64,000 bases of DNA from CAVVEQ01 sp963802095. GTDB lineage: Bacteria > Chloroflexota > Anaerolineae > Anaerolineales > Anaerolineaceae. The notes beneath the pieces were generated by a model. The model saw nothing but the letters and a program-made list of their open reading frames with translations. It searched no databases and was not told the DNA's origin. This document shows positions 25,316 to 36,014 of the stretch, in pieces (within the stretch, counting starts at the first letter, position 1; each line of letters opens with the position of its first letter). The position numbers and the translations under genes are program-made. The stretch is from the NCBI GenBank assembly GCA_963802095.1, contig CAWDHI010000011.1:1-64000 (forward strand), written 5' to 3'.

Positions 25316-27808
25316 TTACCTCGACGGCAGCATTTCTTCTGTTGGAGTGAGCCGGAAAGCACCAGGCTCGCGGAAGGGAACACCGGAGCCGCGCGGTAAA
25401 AAGGCTGCCTTCTCAGGTAGGGAGTCATCCAGCTCCACCAGGACGGTATGCGAGAGACCATCGATGATCAGACCAGCCCTGGAACCCTCTGTGAGGTTAT
25501 GTTTGGCCGCCAGGCGGGGATTCATACGCAGCGCTGCGCCGGATAGACGCTTTTCCAGAAACGTCGAGGCAGAAAGCAGCGAACCGCGGTCGAATAGAGC
25601 GCTGTATGGCAGAACCAGAACTTCATCCTTCGCGGGTGCTTTCAACCGAAAGGAAGAGGTTTTATCTATGGTCACCTTCTCGCCGCGTTCAGCGGCACAG
25701 GCAAGCTGAATGCCCGTACCCTGACGGTTCATGTAAACGGTGCCGCTGTAATAGAGATCCCGGCGGGGGGAAGCGCCGGATTCTGTGCTTTCTGCCAGAG
25801 CCTGGTAGGTGATGCCCTCGTACGCTGGTACGAACCTGGCGATCTCCGCCATGATGAGTGCGGCGGAATGGTCCTCCAATTCAACCCCGGCGTGCAGGGC
25901 GATTTGGGCGGCGATGGTGAAATCCGGGCGGGGGCCTGCCTGGGGTTGAATTGCCTGGTAAAAGCGTTGGACCCTGCGCTCCCCGTTGGTGTAGGTTCCT
26001 TCACGTTCGGCAAAGGCCTGGGCGGGAAAGACAATATCCGCGCGTTTGGCGGTTTCTGTCAGGAACAGTTCCTGGACAATTACGAAGGAGGCAAGATCAA
26101 TCGCCCTGGCAAGATCGGGGTCATCACCCGCCGGGTCGGCTCCGGCGATGAAGAGCAGACCGGCTTTGGAGAGTTTGGCGCGAAGGTCCTCCGACGGGCG
26201 GAATCCCATGTCCCAGGCGCCCTGGGTGTTCCCGCTACGCCAGGCAGCCATCAAGCCGTTGTTCGCGCGACCAAAATGCCCGGTTTGCAGCAGCAGCTCG
26301 GCACAGGCGGCAGCCAGTTTTTGAGAACCGACCATACCAACCCCCTCCGAGCCGTAGATGACCACCGCGTTGGTAGCTTCTGTGAATACTTTGGCTATCC
26401 CTTCCGGGGCGGCTTTTTTATTCGGAACCAATGAGTTCACGAATGCTATTTCTCCGCCGGGTTCGTAGCGATGGGTCTGGCTGGCAAAGGAATCCGATCG
26501 GGTGGGGCGCGGGTTGGCCACGATCACCGCAGCTCCCCGCTGGGATGCCTGGCGGACACGTAACCACCACAGGGGTGCTTCCTCGTGCAGGTCGCAAGCC
26601 ACAACCAGGATGGCGTCGCCCTTGCCAAGATCGCCAAGGTTGCTGCCGCTGCCGACCCCCACTTTGGCAGTAAGATCCCCGCCAGCCATCCAATCGTAGA
26701 GATCGGGTTCTGCGCACTTAGAAGCGGTAAGCTGGCGAATGGTGAAGAGGTCTTCGTTTGAAAGCACCCCGCCCACCAGGGTGACCATATTCTGCACCAC
26801 CCCGCGGATCTTGAGGGCGGCGGCTTCCAGCGCTTCTTCCCAGGGCACGGGCACCAGTTCGCCATCCTTGCGCATGAGCGGCTGAGTAAGGCGGTTTTTC
26901 GCCTCGACGAAATGATGGCCGAAACGAACCTTATCGCAGATCCACACCTCGTTGACCGCGGGGTTTTCACGCGGCATAACCCGCTTAATGACCGTTGCGC
27001 CATCCGAGCTGGCTTCGCGCCGCACATTCAGGGTCAGGTTGCAACCCACAGGGCAGAGTGGACAAATGGAAGCCGCGGCGTTCATCTCCCATGGTCGCGC
27101 CCCAAAGCGGAAATCGGAGGTGGTTAGCGCGCCCACAGGGCAAATATCGGTGGTATTCCCGGAAAAGACCGAGTTGAACCCCGGTTCAGAATTGGTGATG
27201 ATCTCAAGCGCCCTTCCGCGCTGGTAAAAACCGATCACCGGGTCGTCGGCGATATCTTCCTGGAAGCGCACGCAGCGCCCGCACTGGATGCAGCGCTCTC
27301 GATCGAGGGTGATCAATTCGCCCAGAGGTACCTTTTTTGCAAGATGCATTTTCTCGTCAAAGCGGAAGCGGCTTTCATAGGAGCCGTGCGCAAGGGTCAA
27401 GTTCTGCAGCGGGCACTCTCCACCTTTATCGCAAACCGGGCAATCCAGAGGATGGGAGGTGAGGATAAATTCGATGATATCCCGCCTGGCAGCCAGCACC
27501 TTTGGGCTGGTGGTGACCACCTGCATGCCATCGGCAACGGGCGTGGTGCAGGCTGTCTCCAGCTTGGGACCAAACTGCATCTTCGGGCTACCATCCTCCA
27601 GGCGGATAAGGTCACCGGTGGCACGGTCCATCATCGGCCGGCCGACATCCACCAGGCACATCCGGCACATGCCCACTGGTTTTAGCTTGGGATGGTAGCA
27701 GAATACAGGGATATTGATCCCCGCGCCGCGGGCGGCATCGACGATCAACGTGCCTTCGGGAACGGTGAGCTCGCGCTCATCGATCTTCAATGTCACCAGC
27801 TTGGGCAT
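25316..27808 (-). CDS. nuoG: NADH-quinone oxidoreductase subunit G
   Basis: NuoG is the large iron-sulfur subunit of the NADH module. The 830 residues show an N-terminal 2Fe-2S domain (INIPVFCYHPKLKPVGMCRM), the His-Cys 4Fe-4S segment CPVCDKGGECPLQNLTL, DRERCIQCGRCVRF for a further cluster, NTTDICPVGALT, and a molybdopterin-oxidoreductase-like domain starting with CPLCPVGCNLTLNVRR (the N7-type cysteines) without bound cofactor. The C-terminal third has a molybdopterin-dinucleotide-binding-like fold. Its presence together with nuoE and nuoF shows that this complex I accepts NADH rather than only ferredoxin or F420H2. Confidence 0.96.
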   Translation of the reverse strand: MPKLVTLKIDERELTVPEGTLIVDAARGAGINIPVFCYHPKLKPVGMCRMCLVDVGRPMMDRATGDLIRLEDGSPKMQFGPKLETACTTPVADGMQVVTTSPKVLAARRDIIEFILTSHPLDCPVCDKGGECPLQNLTLAHGSYESRFRFDEKMHLAKKVPLGELITLDRERCIQCGRCVRFQEDIADDPVIGFYQRGRALEIITNSEPGFNSVFSGNTTDICPVGALTTSDFRFGARPWEMNAAASICPLCPVGCNLTLNVRREASSDGATVIKRVMPRENPAVNEVWICDKVRFGHHFVEAKNRLTQPLMRKDGELVPVPWEEALEAAALKIRGVVQNMVTLVGGVLSNEDLFTIRQLTASKCAEPDLYDWMAGGDLTAKVGVGSGSNLGDLGKGDAILVVACDLHEEAPLWWLRVRQASQRGAAVIVANPRPTRSDSFASQTHRYEPGGEIAFVNSLVPNKKAAPEGIAKVFTEATNAVVIYGSEGVGMVGSQKLAAACAELLLQTGHFGRANNGLMAAWRSGNTQGAWDMGFRPSEDLRAKLSKAGLLFIAGADPAGDDPDLARAIDLASFVIVQELFLTETAKRADIVFPAQAFAEREGTYTNGERRVQRFYQAIQPQAGPRPDFTIAAQIALHAGVELEDHSAALIMAEIARFVPAYEGITYQALAESTESGASPRRDLYYSGTVYMNRQGTGIQLACAAERGEKVTIDKTSSFRLKAPAKDEVLVLPYSALFDRGSLLSASTFLEKRLSGAALRMNPRLAAKHNLTEGSRAGLIIDGLSHTVLVELDDSLPEKAAFLPRGSGVPFREPGAFRLTPTEEMLPSR

Positions 27809-27848
27809 AAACCACCTGGTACAGGGAATGTTAGCGACTGGTTAAGTG

Positions 27849-29096
27849 TCATTTGATGCGACCCTCAAAGTCCTTGCGGAAGTGCCTCAACCCTGAAATG
27901 ACTGGCATGATCGAAAACTCTCCTAGCGGGCAGAGGCATTTGTTCTCCACCTGGGAAGCCACCGATAGCAGAAGATCAATATCATTTATGGTTGCCTCGC
28001 CACCCGCGATCCGTTGTGCGAGATGCGACATCCAGTAGGTACCCTCCCGGCAGGGAGTGCATTTACCGCAGGATTCATGTTTGAAGAAATGGGATGTTTT
28101 TGCCACTACATCAGCGATGCTGGTATCTTCATCCAGGATGATCATGGATGCTGACCCAAGCTGCGCACCGAGGGCGGGCACGGATTCATAATCCATGGGG
28201 GTATCGAGAGCTATTTCATCGGCGAGGATCAAACTGGAGGAAGCTCCCGCGGGCATGATGGCCTTGACCGTCTTTCCGCTGGGTGTGCCTCCGCCGTGGG
28301 TGAAGATCAATTCGCGGAATGTGGTGCCCAGGGGGAGTTCATAATTCCCGGGCTTGCAAATGCAGCCGGAGAGCGAGAAGATCTTGACGCCAGGGCTTTT
28401 CTCGGTGCCGAGGGTGCGGTACCAGGCTGCGCCTTTTTCGATGATGGGCGGCAGGTTGGCGATGGTTTCCACGTTATTGATCAGGGTGGGCTTGCCGTAG
28501 AGCCCGGCCACCGCCGGAAAAGGCGGTCGTAACCGCGGCTGGCCAATGCGGCCTTCCAGCGATTCGAGCAGGGCAGTCTCCTCGCCGCAGATATATGCGC
28601 CTGCACCAAGGTGGGTGTGGATACGCAGGGAGAAATCCCTCCCGTAGATCTTATCCCCCAGCAGCCCGGACTTTTCCATGTCGTGGATGCAGCGATCAAG
28701 CTCCGCCGCAAGCTGCCAGAACTCCCCGCGCAGGTAGATATAAGCGGTGCTGGCCTGCACGGCATAGGAGGCGATCATCAACCCTTCCAGGAACTGGAAG
28801 GGATTGCTCTCCATAAGCTCGCGGTCTTTAAATGTACCGGGTTCGGATTCATCCGCGTTAGCAACCACATAGTGCGGCCAGATCGAGTTGGGCAGAAAGC
28901 CCCATTTTACGCCTGTTGGAAAACCCGCGCCGCCGCGCCCGCGCAAGCCGGATTCCTTCACCTCGTTCAGCACGTCCGCGGGGGTGAGTTTGGTTACCGC
29001 TTTTTCCACGGCTGCGAACCCGCCATATTTTTTATAGATCTCGATCCGGTTTAAGCTGGCAATATCCCGGTTGCGGAGGAGGATATGCGGACTCAT
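27849..29096 (-). CDS. nuoF: NADH-quinone oxidoreductase subunit F
   Basis: NuoF binds FMN and NADH and carries cluster N3; it is the electron-entry subunit of complex I. The 415 residues contain GLRGRGGAGFPTGVKW (nucleotide binding), NADESEPGTFKDRELME (FMN loop), YICGEETALLESLEG and the cluster motif ESCGKCTPCREGTYW with the fourth Cys in ENKCLCPLGEF. The start overlaps the nuoE stop by 4 bp, as expected for coupled translation. Confidence 0.97.
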   Translation of the reverse strand: MSPHILLRNRDIASLNRIEIYKKYGGFAAVEKAVTKLTPADVLNEVKESGLRGRGGAGFPTGVKWGFLPNSIWPHYVVANADESEPGTFKDRELMESNPFQFLEGLMIASYAVQASTAYIYLRGEFWQLAAELDRCIHDMEKSGLLGDKIYGRDFSLRIHTHLGAGAYICGEETALLESLEGRIGQPRLRPPFPAVAGLYGKPTLINNVETIANLPPIIEKGAAWYRTLGTEKSPGVKIFSLSGCICKPGNYELPLGTTFRELIFTHGGGTPSGKTVKAIMPAGASSSLILADEIALDTPMDYESVPALGAQLGSASMIILDEDTSIADVVAKTSHFFKHESCGKCTPCREGTYWMSHLAQRIAGGEATINDIDLLLSVASQVENKCLCPLGEFSIMPVISGLRHFRKDFEGRIK

Positions 29097-29608
29097 GCTT
29101 TTTCCTCCCCGGTTTTGTTATCTTTGAGTTTTTCGATCACCCCGAGCGCCGATTTGACCGACTGGTTCTCGTGGTATGTGATCCCTTCCGGGCTCTGCAC
29201 CTGAAACATAGGTGCCCTGTGGCACCCAGCCAGGCATTTCACTTCCTCAATCATTATCATTCCATCCGGTGTGGTTTCGCCAACCTTGATGCCGATATTG
29301 GCACAAAGCTGCTCGAGGAACACATCCGCCCCTCTCATCAGGCACGGCAGGTCGGTGCAAACCTGGATGCGGTACCGTCCACCGGGCTCAGCATGGAAAA
29401 GAGTGTAAAACCCGACCACCGAAGCAACCTCGGTGGGTGTCACCCGCACCAAACTGGCAATTTGGGTGATCTGCTCTTTCGTAACATAACCATTTTCGCG
29501 CTGGGCCAGGAAAAGCAGGGGCATGATCGCGGAGCGGGAGTGCTCGGGCGGATATTTAGAGAGGATCTCTTGAACTTCCGGGGAGGATGGAGATAGAGAA
29601 GGGTTCAC
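29093..29608 (-). CDS. nuoE: NADH-quinone oxidoreductase subunit E
   Basis: NuoE is the 24-kDa thioredoxin-like subunit carrying 2Fe-2S cluster N1a. The 171 residues start with a helical domain (ILSKYPPEHSRSAIMPLLFL, then LAQRENGYVTKEQI) and have the cluster ligands VCTDLPCLMRG (C-x4-C) and CLAGCHRAP (C-x3-C). It overlaps nuoD and nuoF by 4 bp each. Confidence 0.96.
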   Translation of the reverse strand: MNPSLSPSSPEVQEILSKYPPEHSRSAIMPLLFLAQRENGYVTKEQITQIASLVRVTPTEVASVVGFYTLFHAEPGGRYRIQVCTDLPCLMRGADVFLEQLCANIGIKVGETTPDGMIMIEEVKCLAGCHRAPMFQVQSPEGITYHENQSVKSALGVIEKLKDNKTGEEKA

Positions 29609-30834
29609 CGGTCAGCATCTCCGAGAACGATATCCACGCTTCCGATAACCCCGACGACATCAGCAAGGAAGCGGTTGCGGGTCATGATGGGCATGGCCTG
29701 CAGGTTTGTGCGCGAGGGTGTATGGTAGTGGACGCGAAGCGGTTTGGGACCACCGTCACTTTCCATATAAACACCCAGCATCCCGCGCGGGGTTTCGATT
29801 GTCTGGTAAGTGCTCCCTTTGGGTACGCAGAAACCTTCGGTCCACAACTTGAAGTGATGGATGAGGGCTTCCATGCTGGTGCCGATCTCCGAGCGGGGAG
29901 GCGGAACGACCTTGTTATTTATTGAGCGGGTGGGACCAGCTGGTAAGGCTTTGAGTGCTTGCGCGATAATCCGTGTTGATTGCCGCATTTCCTCTACCCT
30001 CACCATGAAGCGATCGTATATATCTCCGTTAGTCAGGGTGGGGATATCAAAATCAAACTGGTCATAAATGCTGTAGGGGCGAGCTCTACGTAGATCAAAT
30101 TCACGCCCACAACCCCGAAGGATCGGGCCAGTGATGCCGTATTGGATACATTCTTTCTCCGTGATCAAGCCGATCCCCTTGGTACGATCCAAGAAGATCC
30201 TGTTCTTCTTGACCATCCCTAAATATTCTTCGATTTTTGATGGGAAAATATCCACAAAATGCTGCACAGTTGGAACAAATTCCGCAGGTACATCCCGCCA
30301 AAGACCGCCCGGGCGGATAAAGGTGGTCATCATGCGCTGACCTGAGCACATCTCAAAAATATCCAGGATCATCTCGCGCTCGCGGAAGTTGTACCAAAAC
30401 ACCGTGATTGCTCCCAGATCGAGACATGAAGTTCCAAACCAGATCAAATGGGAATTGATGCGGGAAAGCTCGGTGAGGATCACACGAATGTATTCAGCCC
30501 GCTCGGGAACATCCAGGTCGAGCAATTTCTCCACAGCCAGACAAAAAGCCAGGTTGTTGCCGATGGTGTTGGTGTAATCCAGCCTGTCGGTCATCACCTC
30601 GGCCTTCTGGTATGTTTTTGCCTCCATGTTTTTTTCCACCCCGGTGTGCAGGAAGCCAATATCAGGAACACAATTGAGCACGATCTCGCCATCCAGTTCC
30701 AACAACAAGCGAAGCACACCGTGGGTGCTGGGGTGCTGCGGACCCATATTGAGCAGAACGGTCTCTCCGGTCAATGCCCGGTCCGAAACCAGGTTGCGTA
30801 GATCTTCCAATGTCACTTCACGATAATCAGCCAT
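29605..30834 (-). CDS. nuoD: NADH-quinone oxidoreductase subunit D
   Basis: NuoD (49-kDa homologue) lines the quinone-binding site of complex I. The ATG at 30834 (MADYREVTLEDLRN) gives 409 residues, the normal length; the frame extends to 30930 inside the end of nuoC, but this is not used. GPQHPSTHGVLRLLLELDGE carries the conserved HxxxH region, and DRLDYTNTIGNNLAFCLAVE and GGLWRDVP follow. The C-terminus ends with VLGDADR, a variant of the usual GEVDR end. nuoC ends 22 bp upstream. Confidence 0.96.
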   Translation of the reverse strand: MADYREVTLEDLRNLVSDRALTGETVLLNMGPQHPSTHGVLRLLLELDGEIVLNCVPDIGFLHTGVEKNMEAKTYQKAEVMTDRLDYTNTIGNNLAFCLAVEKLLDLDVPERAEYIRVILTELSRINSHLIWFGTSCLDLGAITVFWYNFREREMILDIFEMCSGQRMMTTFIRPGGLWRDVPAEFVPTVQHFVDIFPSKIEEYLGMVKKNRIFLDRTKGIGLITEKECIQYGITGPILRGCGREFDLRRARPYSIYDQFDFDIPTLTNGDIYDRFMVRVEEMRQSTRIIAQALKALPAGPTRSINNKVVPPPRSEIGTSMEALIHHFKLWTEGFCVPKGSTYQTIETPRGMLGVYMESDGGPKPLRVHYHTPSRTNLQAMPIMTRNRFLADVVGVIGSVDIVLGDADR

Positions 30835-30856
30835 GGGTTTCCCGTTTTCGATGGAT

Positions 30857-31369
30857 CTATTCCTTGGGGTGCGGCTTCTTGGCAGAAACTTTATCAAAAT
30901 TGAAGGTAAACTGCGGTTCTTCGTACCCAAGCGGGTAATCTTTCCGAAGCGGATGCCCCTCCCAGTCGAAGGGCATGATCAGCCGGCGCAGATCTGGATG
31001 ACCTTCGAACTTGATCCCGAACATATCCCACACCTCGCGTTCGTACCAGCCCGCCGCGGGGTAGATTGAAGTTAGCGAAGGTACAGAGGGGTTATTGCCG
31101 TTCAGGGGAATTCGAAAACCGATCATGTCATTATCAGACATCGACCAGATCTGGCAGACAAGGTGAAAACGCGGCTCGAGCTGCGGCCAGTAATCCACAG
31201 CGGTTTCAAGGATCAGCAGATCATAACCATACTGGTCGCGAAGGGTTTTGGCGGCGGGAATGAAGTCTTCGGGGCTTACGGTGAGCGTAACTTCGTCATG
31301 CATCTCCTCGCAGGAAGCGCCGAAATCTTTCTGGATCTTTTCAACCGCCCGGGATTGATGTTTGTTCAT
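30857..31369 (-). CDS. nuoC: NADH-quinone oxidoreductase subunit C
   Basis: NuoC (30-kDa homologue) is a peripheral-arm subunit that binds NuoD. The 170 residues end with the family signature YEREVWDMFGIKFEGHPDLR, then LIMPFDWEGHPLRKDYPLGY. The N-terminal half is poorly conserved, as usual. It lies 25 bp after nuoB and is separate from nuoD (no NuoCD fusion). Confidence 0.95.
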   Translation of the reverse strand: MNKHQSRAVEKIQKDFGASCEEMHDEVTLTVSPEDFIPAAKTLRDQYGYDLLILETAVDYWPQLEPRFHLVCQIWSMSDNDMIGFRIPLNGNNPSVPSLTSIYPAAGWYEREVWDMFGIKFEGHPDLRRLIMPFDWEGHPLRKDYPLGYEEPQFTFNFDKVSAKKPHPKE

Positions 31370-31394
31370 GTTTGGATGGCATCTCCCCTGAGGC

Positions 31395-31877
31395 TCAGGA
31401 CCAGCGGGTGATCTTTTCTCCTTTTACTTTCTCTTGCAGGCTGATTATCCCGTGGATCAGCCCTTCCGGTCGCGGGGGGCAGCCAGCCACGTAGATGTCC
31501 ACCGGAACGATCTCATCCACACCTTGAAGGATGGCGTAATTATTGAAAACTCCGCCGCAGGAGGCACAATCGCCCATGGCGATCACCCACTTGGGATCGG
31601 GCATCTGGTCGTAAAGCTGACGCAGGACGGGAGCCATCTTGCGCGAGACCCGTCCGGCGACGATCATCAGGTCGGATTGTCGCGGACTGGCACGCATCAA
31701 CTCCATACCCCAACGGCTGAGATCATATGTGGCGCCCTGGGATGCCATCATCTCGATCGCGCAGCAGGCCAGCCCGAAGAGCATGGGCCACATGGAACGG
31801 GTGCGCGCCCAGTTGACCACATCCTCCAACCTGGCAGTGACAACCCCCATGTTACCGGCTTTTTGTTCTAATCCCAC
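31395..31877 (-). CDS. nuoB: NADH-quinone oxidoreductase subunit B
   Basis: NuoB (PSST) carries the terminal 4Fe-4S cluster N2, which reduces quinone. The 160 residues show all ligands: FGLACCAIEMMA (adjacent Cys pair), AMGDCASCGGVF and YVAGCPPRPEGLI. WGMELMRASPRQSDLMIVAG is also conserved. The start overlaps the nuoA stop by about 10 bp. Confidence 0.97.
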   Translation of the reverse strand: MGLEQKAGNMGVVTARLEDVVNWARTRSMWPMLFGLACCAIEMMASQGATYDLSRWGMELMRASPRQSDLMIVAGRVSRKMAPVLRQLYDQMPDPKWVIAMGDCASCGGVFNNYAILQGVDEIVPVDIYVAGCPPRPEGLIHGIISLQEKVKGEKITRWS

Positions 31878-32224
31878 TCGAGGGCTCCTTTCTTCCAGGC
31901 GTAAATGAAGCCGGCGAAGATGATCCCGACAAAGATAAAAACCTCCACCAGTCCCATTACACCCAGCTTGCGAATGACGGCAGCATAGGGAAGGAAGAAG
32001 ATGATCTCCACATCGAAAAGGATGAAAAGGACCGCGATCAGGTAATAACGCACGGAGACACGTCTGCGGCCGGGTCCATAGGGCACCATGCCGGATTCAT
32101 ACGGTTGGCTCTTTTTATCTGTGGGACGCTTGGGACCGAATAGATAGCCAAGACCGATCGCGATGCAACCTATAAGGATGGCGACGAAGAAAATAATGAA
32201 TAGGGGAAGAAATTCAATAACCAT
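31868..32224 (-). CDS. nuoA: NADH-quinone oxidoreductase subunit A
   Basis: NuoA is a small three-helix membrane subunit near the quinone site. The 118 residues have KSQPYESGMVPYGPGRRRVS and the conserved FDVEIIFFLPYA segment with its acidic residues. It opens the nuo operon; a GGAG ribosome binding site precedes the ATG at 32224. The 75 bp to the next upstream gene must contain the promoter, where TTATACT near 32266-32272 is a weak -10 candidate with no matching -35. Confidence 0.95.
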   Translation of the reverse strand: MVIEFLPLFIIFFVAILIGCIAIGLGYLFGPKRPTDKKSQPYESGMVPYGPGRRRVSVRYYLIAVLFILFDVEIIFFLPYAAVIRKLGVMGLVEVFIFVGIIFAGFIYAWKKGALEWD

Positions 32225-32299
32225 GTTGTGCTCCGAGGATTATTACAAGCATGGCACAAAAGCTAACCGAGTATAACATACATCATTTTATTCCCGATA

Positions 32300-34165
32300 T
32301 CACTCCCCTGTCGCCTGGAAGATGGCAACACCTGCCTGTTGATAGACCATCAACAGCTCCGGGCAGCCTTGCAGGTCTTCCGCTTTCAGGACCCCGCTGC
32401 CCTCCTTCAGGTAAATATACTGCAGGTTTGCCTCCTCCATGAGCGCCATGAGATCCTCTCCGCAACCAGGCAGGCTGAGCGCGCTTCCCACCCAGCGGTT
32501 GACCCGGGATTGGTACGGCTCCCCACCAGAAGGATATTGCGGTGGGGGCAGCATCTGCCCTCGGTCGGTCTCGATCAAGATCCAATACCCGCCATCCACA
32601 CCGCGGTAGATCCCGCTCTTCCAGGGAGCAGGCTGATTAAGGAAGCGGGCATCGGTGGGAGTGCTTGTTTTTATCCACTCCAGGGCTCGCAAATCAGCAT
32701 GGTCGACCAGAATGACAGACCGGGGGTAGAGGTTTACCCCGGCGATTAACCCCCAGGCGATCAATGCGGCGGTTTCCACCCCCATAATGGCATACCCGAT
32801 CAAATGGTGACTCCCACGGCTGATCAACGTTGCGCTCTCCACCAGGAAGTATCCCGCGAGCAAAGCAGCGGGCAGGCAGAGTGCCAGGCTTAATTCACCA
32901 CGGTTGAAAAAGGTGCTGGAGAGGGCTGGCAGTGAGAAAAGCACCAGTAAGAGTGTGAAGATCACCAGCTCCTGGTTGCGGCGCTGAATAATGAGCAGCA
33001 CCAGACCAAAAACCGCCAGCGCGGTGAGGACCGCATCCAGCGGTGTTGCGATGAAAAAGGTCAGGCCCGCAAGTGGCTGCAGCCCGGGCTCCGCCCCGAG
33101 TGCAGAAGGAACAAATGTGTTTTCCTGTACCCAGCGAAGATACGGTAGTACCAGAACGTATGCCAGGGCTGCCGCTGCCAGCGAGTGACCTTCCAACCGG
33201 GGCGTTTGAGAGTCAGCCGGGATGTTGATGAAACGGGCGAATAATTCTGCTGCCAGGACCAGCACCAGGAGCGGAAAGGCGGCTGGATCCGAAAGAAATA
33301 CTCCCGTGCAGAGGATCAGGAGAAGGGCAAAGGATTTCCAGAATTCCGTCCCTCGGTAGGGCAGGCGGCGCAGGCGGATGACCTCGGCGACAGCCAGGGG
33401 GAGGAGGACGAACAGGGTGATCACCGTGGATCGTCCCCAACCCAGTATGAATGCCGGAAAGGTGAATGCAAAAGCGGAAAGGAGGGCGGCCAGGGCAGCG
33501 GGTTTCCAATCGCTCCAGAGCACTCTCCCCAACCGGTAGAGCGAAAGTGGCACCAGGCAGCTAACCAGCAGGCTCATCCACAACGTGCCAGTGTTTGCAG
33601 AAAGCCGGGCCAGGGAAGTGAACCCCGCCGCGGCGATATCGAAGGCCAGGTAGGGAGCGAAGGCGCCAGGCATGCCAGGGAGCAGGTAGCGCGGCACGCC
33701 TCCGCCCTCCGCCATAAGTTGCACCCAGTAGGTATGCGCGACTGAATCCACCCAGGGACCCACCACCAGCCCGGCTGCCTGGTGGAACCGCAGGAAAATC
33801 AATCCCCCCAAAGCAGCGAGGCCGAAGAGCACCAAAAGAACCGCGTATAGTCGGCCGCTCGGGGAAGATTCCTCTTGTGGTTTAAAGACCCAATCCCGCA
33901 GCAGGTGAAACGTGATTGCAGCGGCGATAACCAGCAGGCAGAGCAGGCAGATAAATACACCGGTGTTCGGCTCGAATGTTAGCCCTGTCTGAAAAAGGAA
34001 TACCCCTAACAATGCCCCGAGCGAGAGGCTGAGACCGCAGGATAGCGCGAGGGACTCCAACGGGTCGGTATCCCTGGGGCGCAACCAGGCGAGCATCGCC
34101 GCGCCGGGGAGAAGGAGAACAGCCGCGGCTGCAAGCAGAAAGGAAAAAATTGGGGGAATGTTCAA
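32300..34165 (-). CDS. Large polytopic membrane protein with C-terminal extracytoplasmic domain, unknown function
   Basis: This 621-residue protein is hydrophobic for about 480 residues (some thirteen to fifteen predicted helices) and ends in a soluble domain of about 130 residues with ALEWIKTSTPTDARFLNQP, GIYRGVDGGYWILIETDRGQ and NLQYIYLKEGSGVL. The layout recalls GT-C-type or DUF6541/YfhO-like envelope glycosyltransferases, where a helix bundle precedes a periplasmic domain, but I see no lipid-linked-sugar motif that would decide it. It lies between rpoD and nuoA on the same strand, with no clear partner. Confidence 0.75.
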   Translation of the reverse strand: MNIPPIFSFLLAAAAVLLLPGAAMLAWLRPRDTDPLESLALSCGLSLSLGALLGVFLFQTGLTFEPNTGVFICLLCLLVIAAAITFHLLRDWVFKPQEESSPSGRLYAVLLVLFGLAALGGLIFLRFHQAAGLVVGPWVDSVAHTYWVQLMAEGGGVPRYLLPGMPGAFAPYLAFDIAAAGFTSLARLSANTGTLWMSLLVSCLVPLSLYRLGRVLWSDWKPAALAALLSAFAFTFPAFILGWGRSTVITLFVLLPLAVAEVIRLRRLPYRGTEFWKSFALLLILCTGVFLSDPAAFPLLVLVLAAELFARFINIPADSQTPRLEGHSLAAAALAYVLVLPYLRWVQENTFVPSALGAEPGLQPLAGLTFFIATPLDAVLTALAVFGLVLLIIQRRNQELVIFTLLLVLFSLPALSSTFFNRGELSLALCLPAALLAGYFLVESATLISRGSHHLIGYAIMGVETAALIAWGLIAGVNLYPRSVILVDHADLRALEWIKTSTPTDARFLNQPAPWKSGIYRGVDGGYWILIETDRGQMLPPPQYPSGGEPYQSRVNRWVGSALSLPGCGEDLMALMEEANLQYIYLKEGSGVLKAEDLQGCPELLMVYQQAGVAIFQATGE

Positions 34166-34247
34166 GTCTCACCCGCGCAGAAAGGTCAACTCGGAGCTTT
34201 ATAAAAATTGTAGCCCAAAACGCTGGTTAAAATCACCCAGGGTTGGA

Positions 34248-35987
<1,740 letters not shown>

Positions 35988-35994
35988 GGAAATA

Positions 35995-36000
35995 ACTATA
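35995..36000 (-). promoter_or_regulatory. -10-like element adjacent to rpoD start
   Basis: TATAGT on the minus strand lies 7 nt before the rpoD ATG and no ribosome binding site is visible. It could give a leaderless rpoD transcript independent of dnaG. Confidence 0.4.
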
Positions 36001-36014
36001 CCATAGATAGAAAA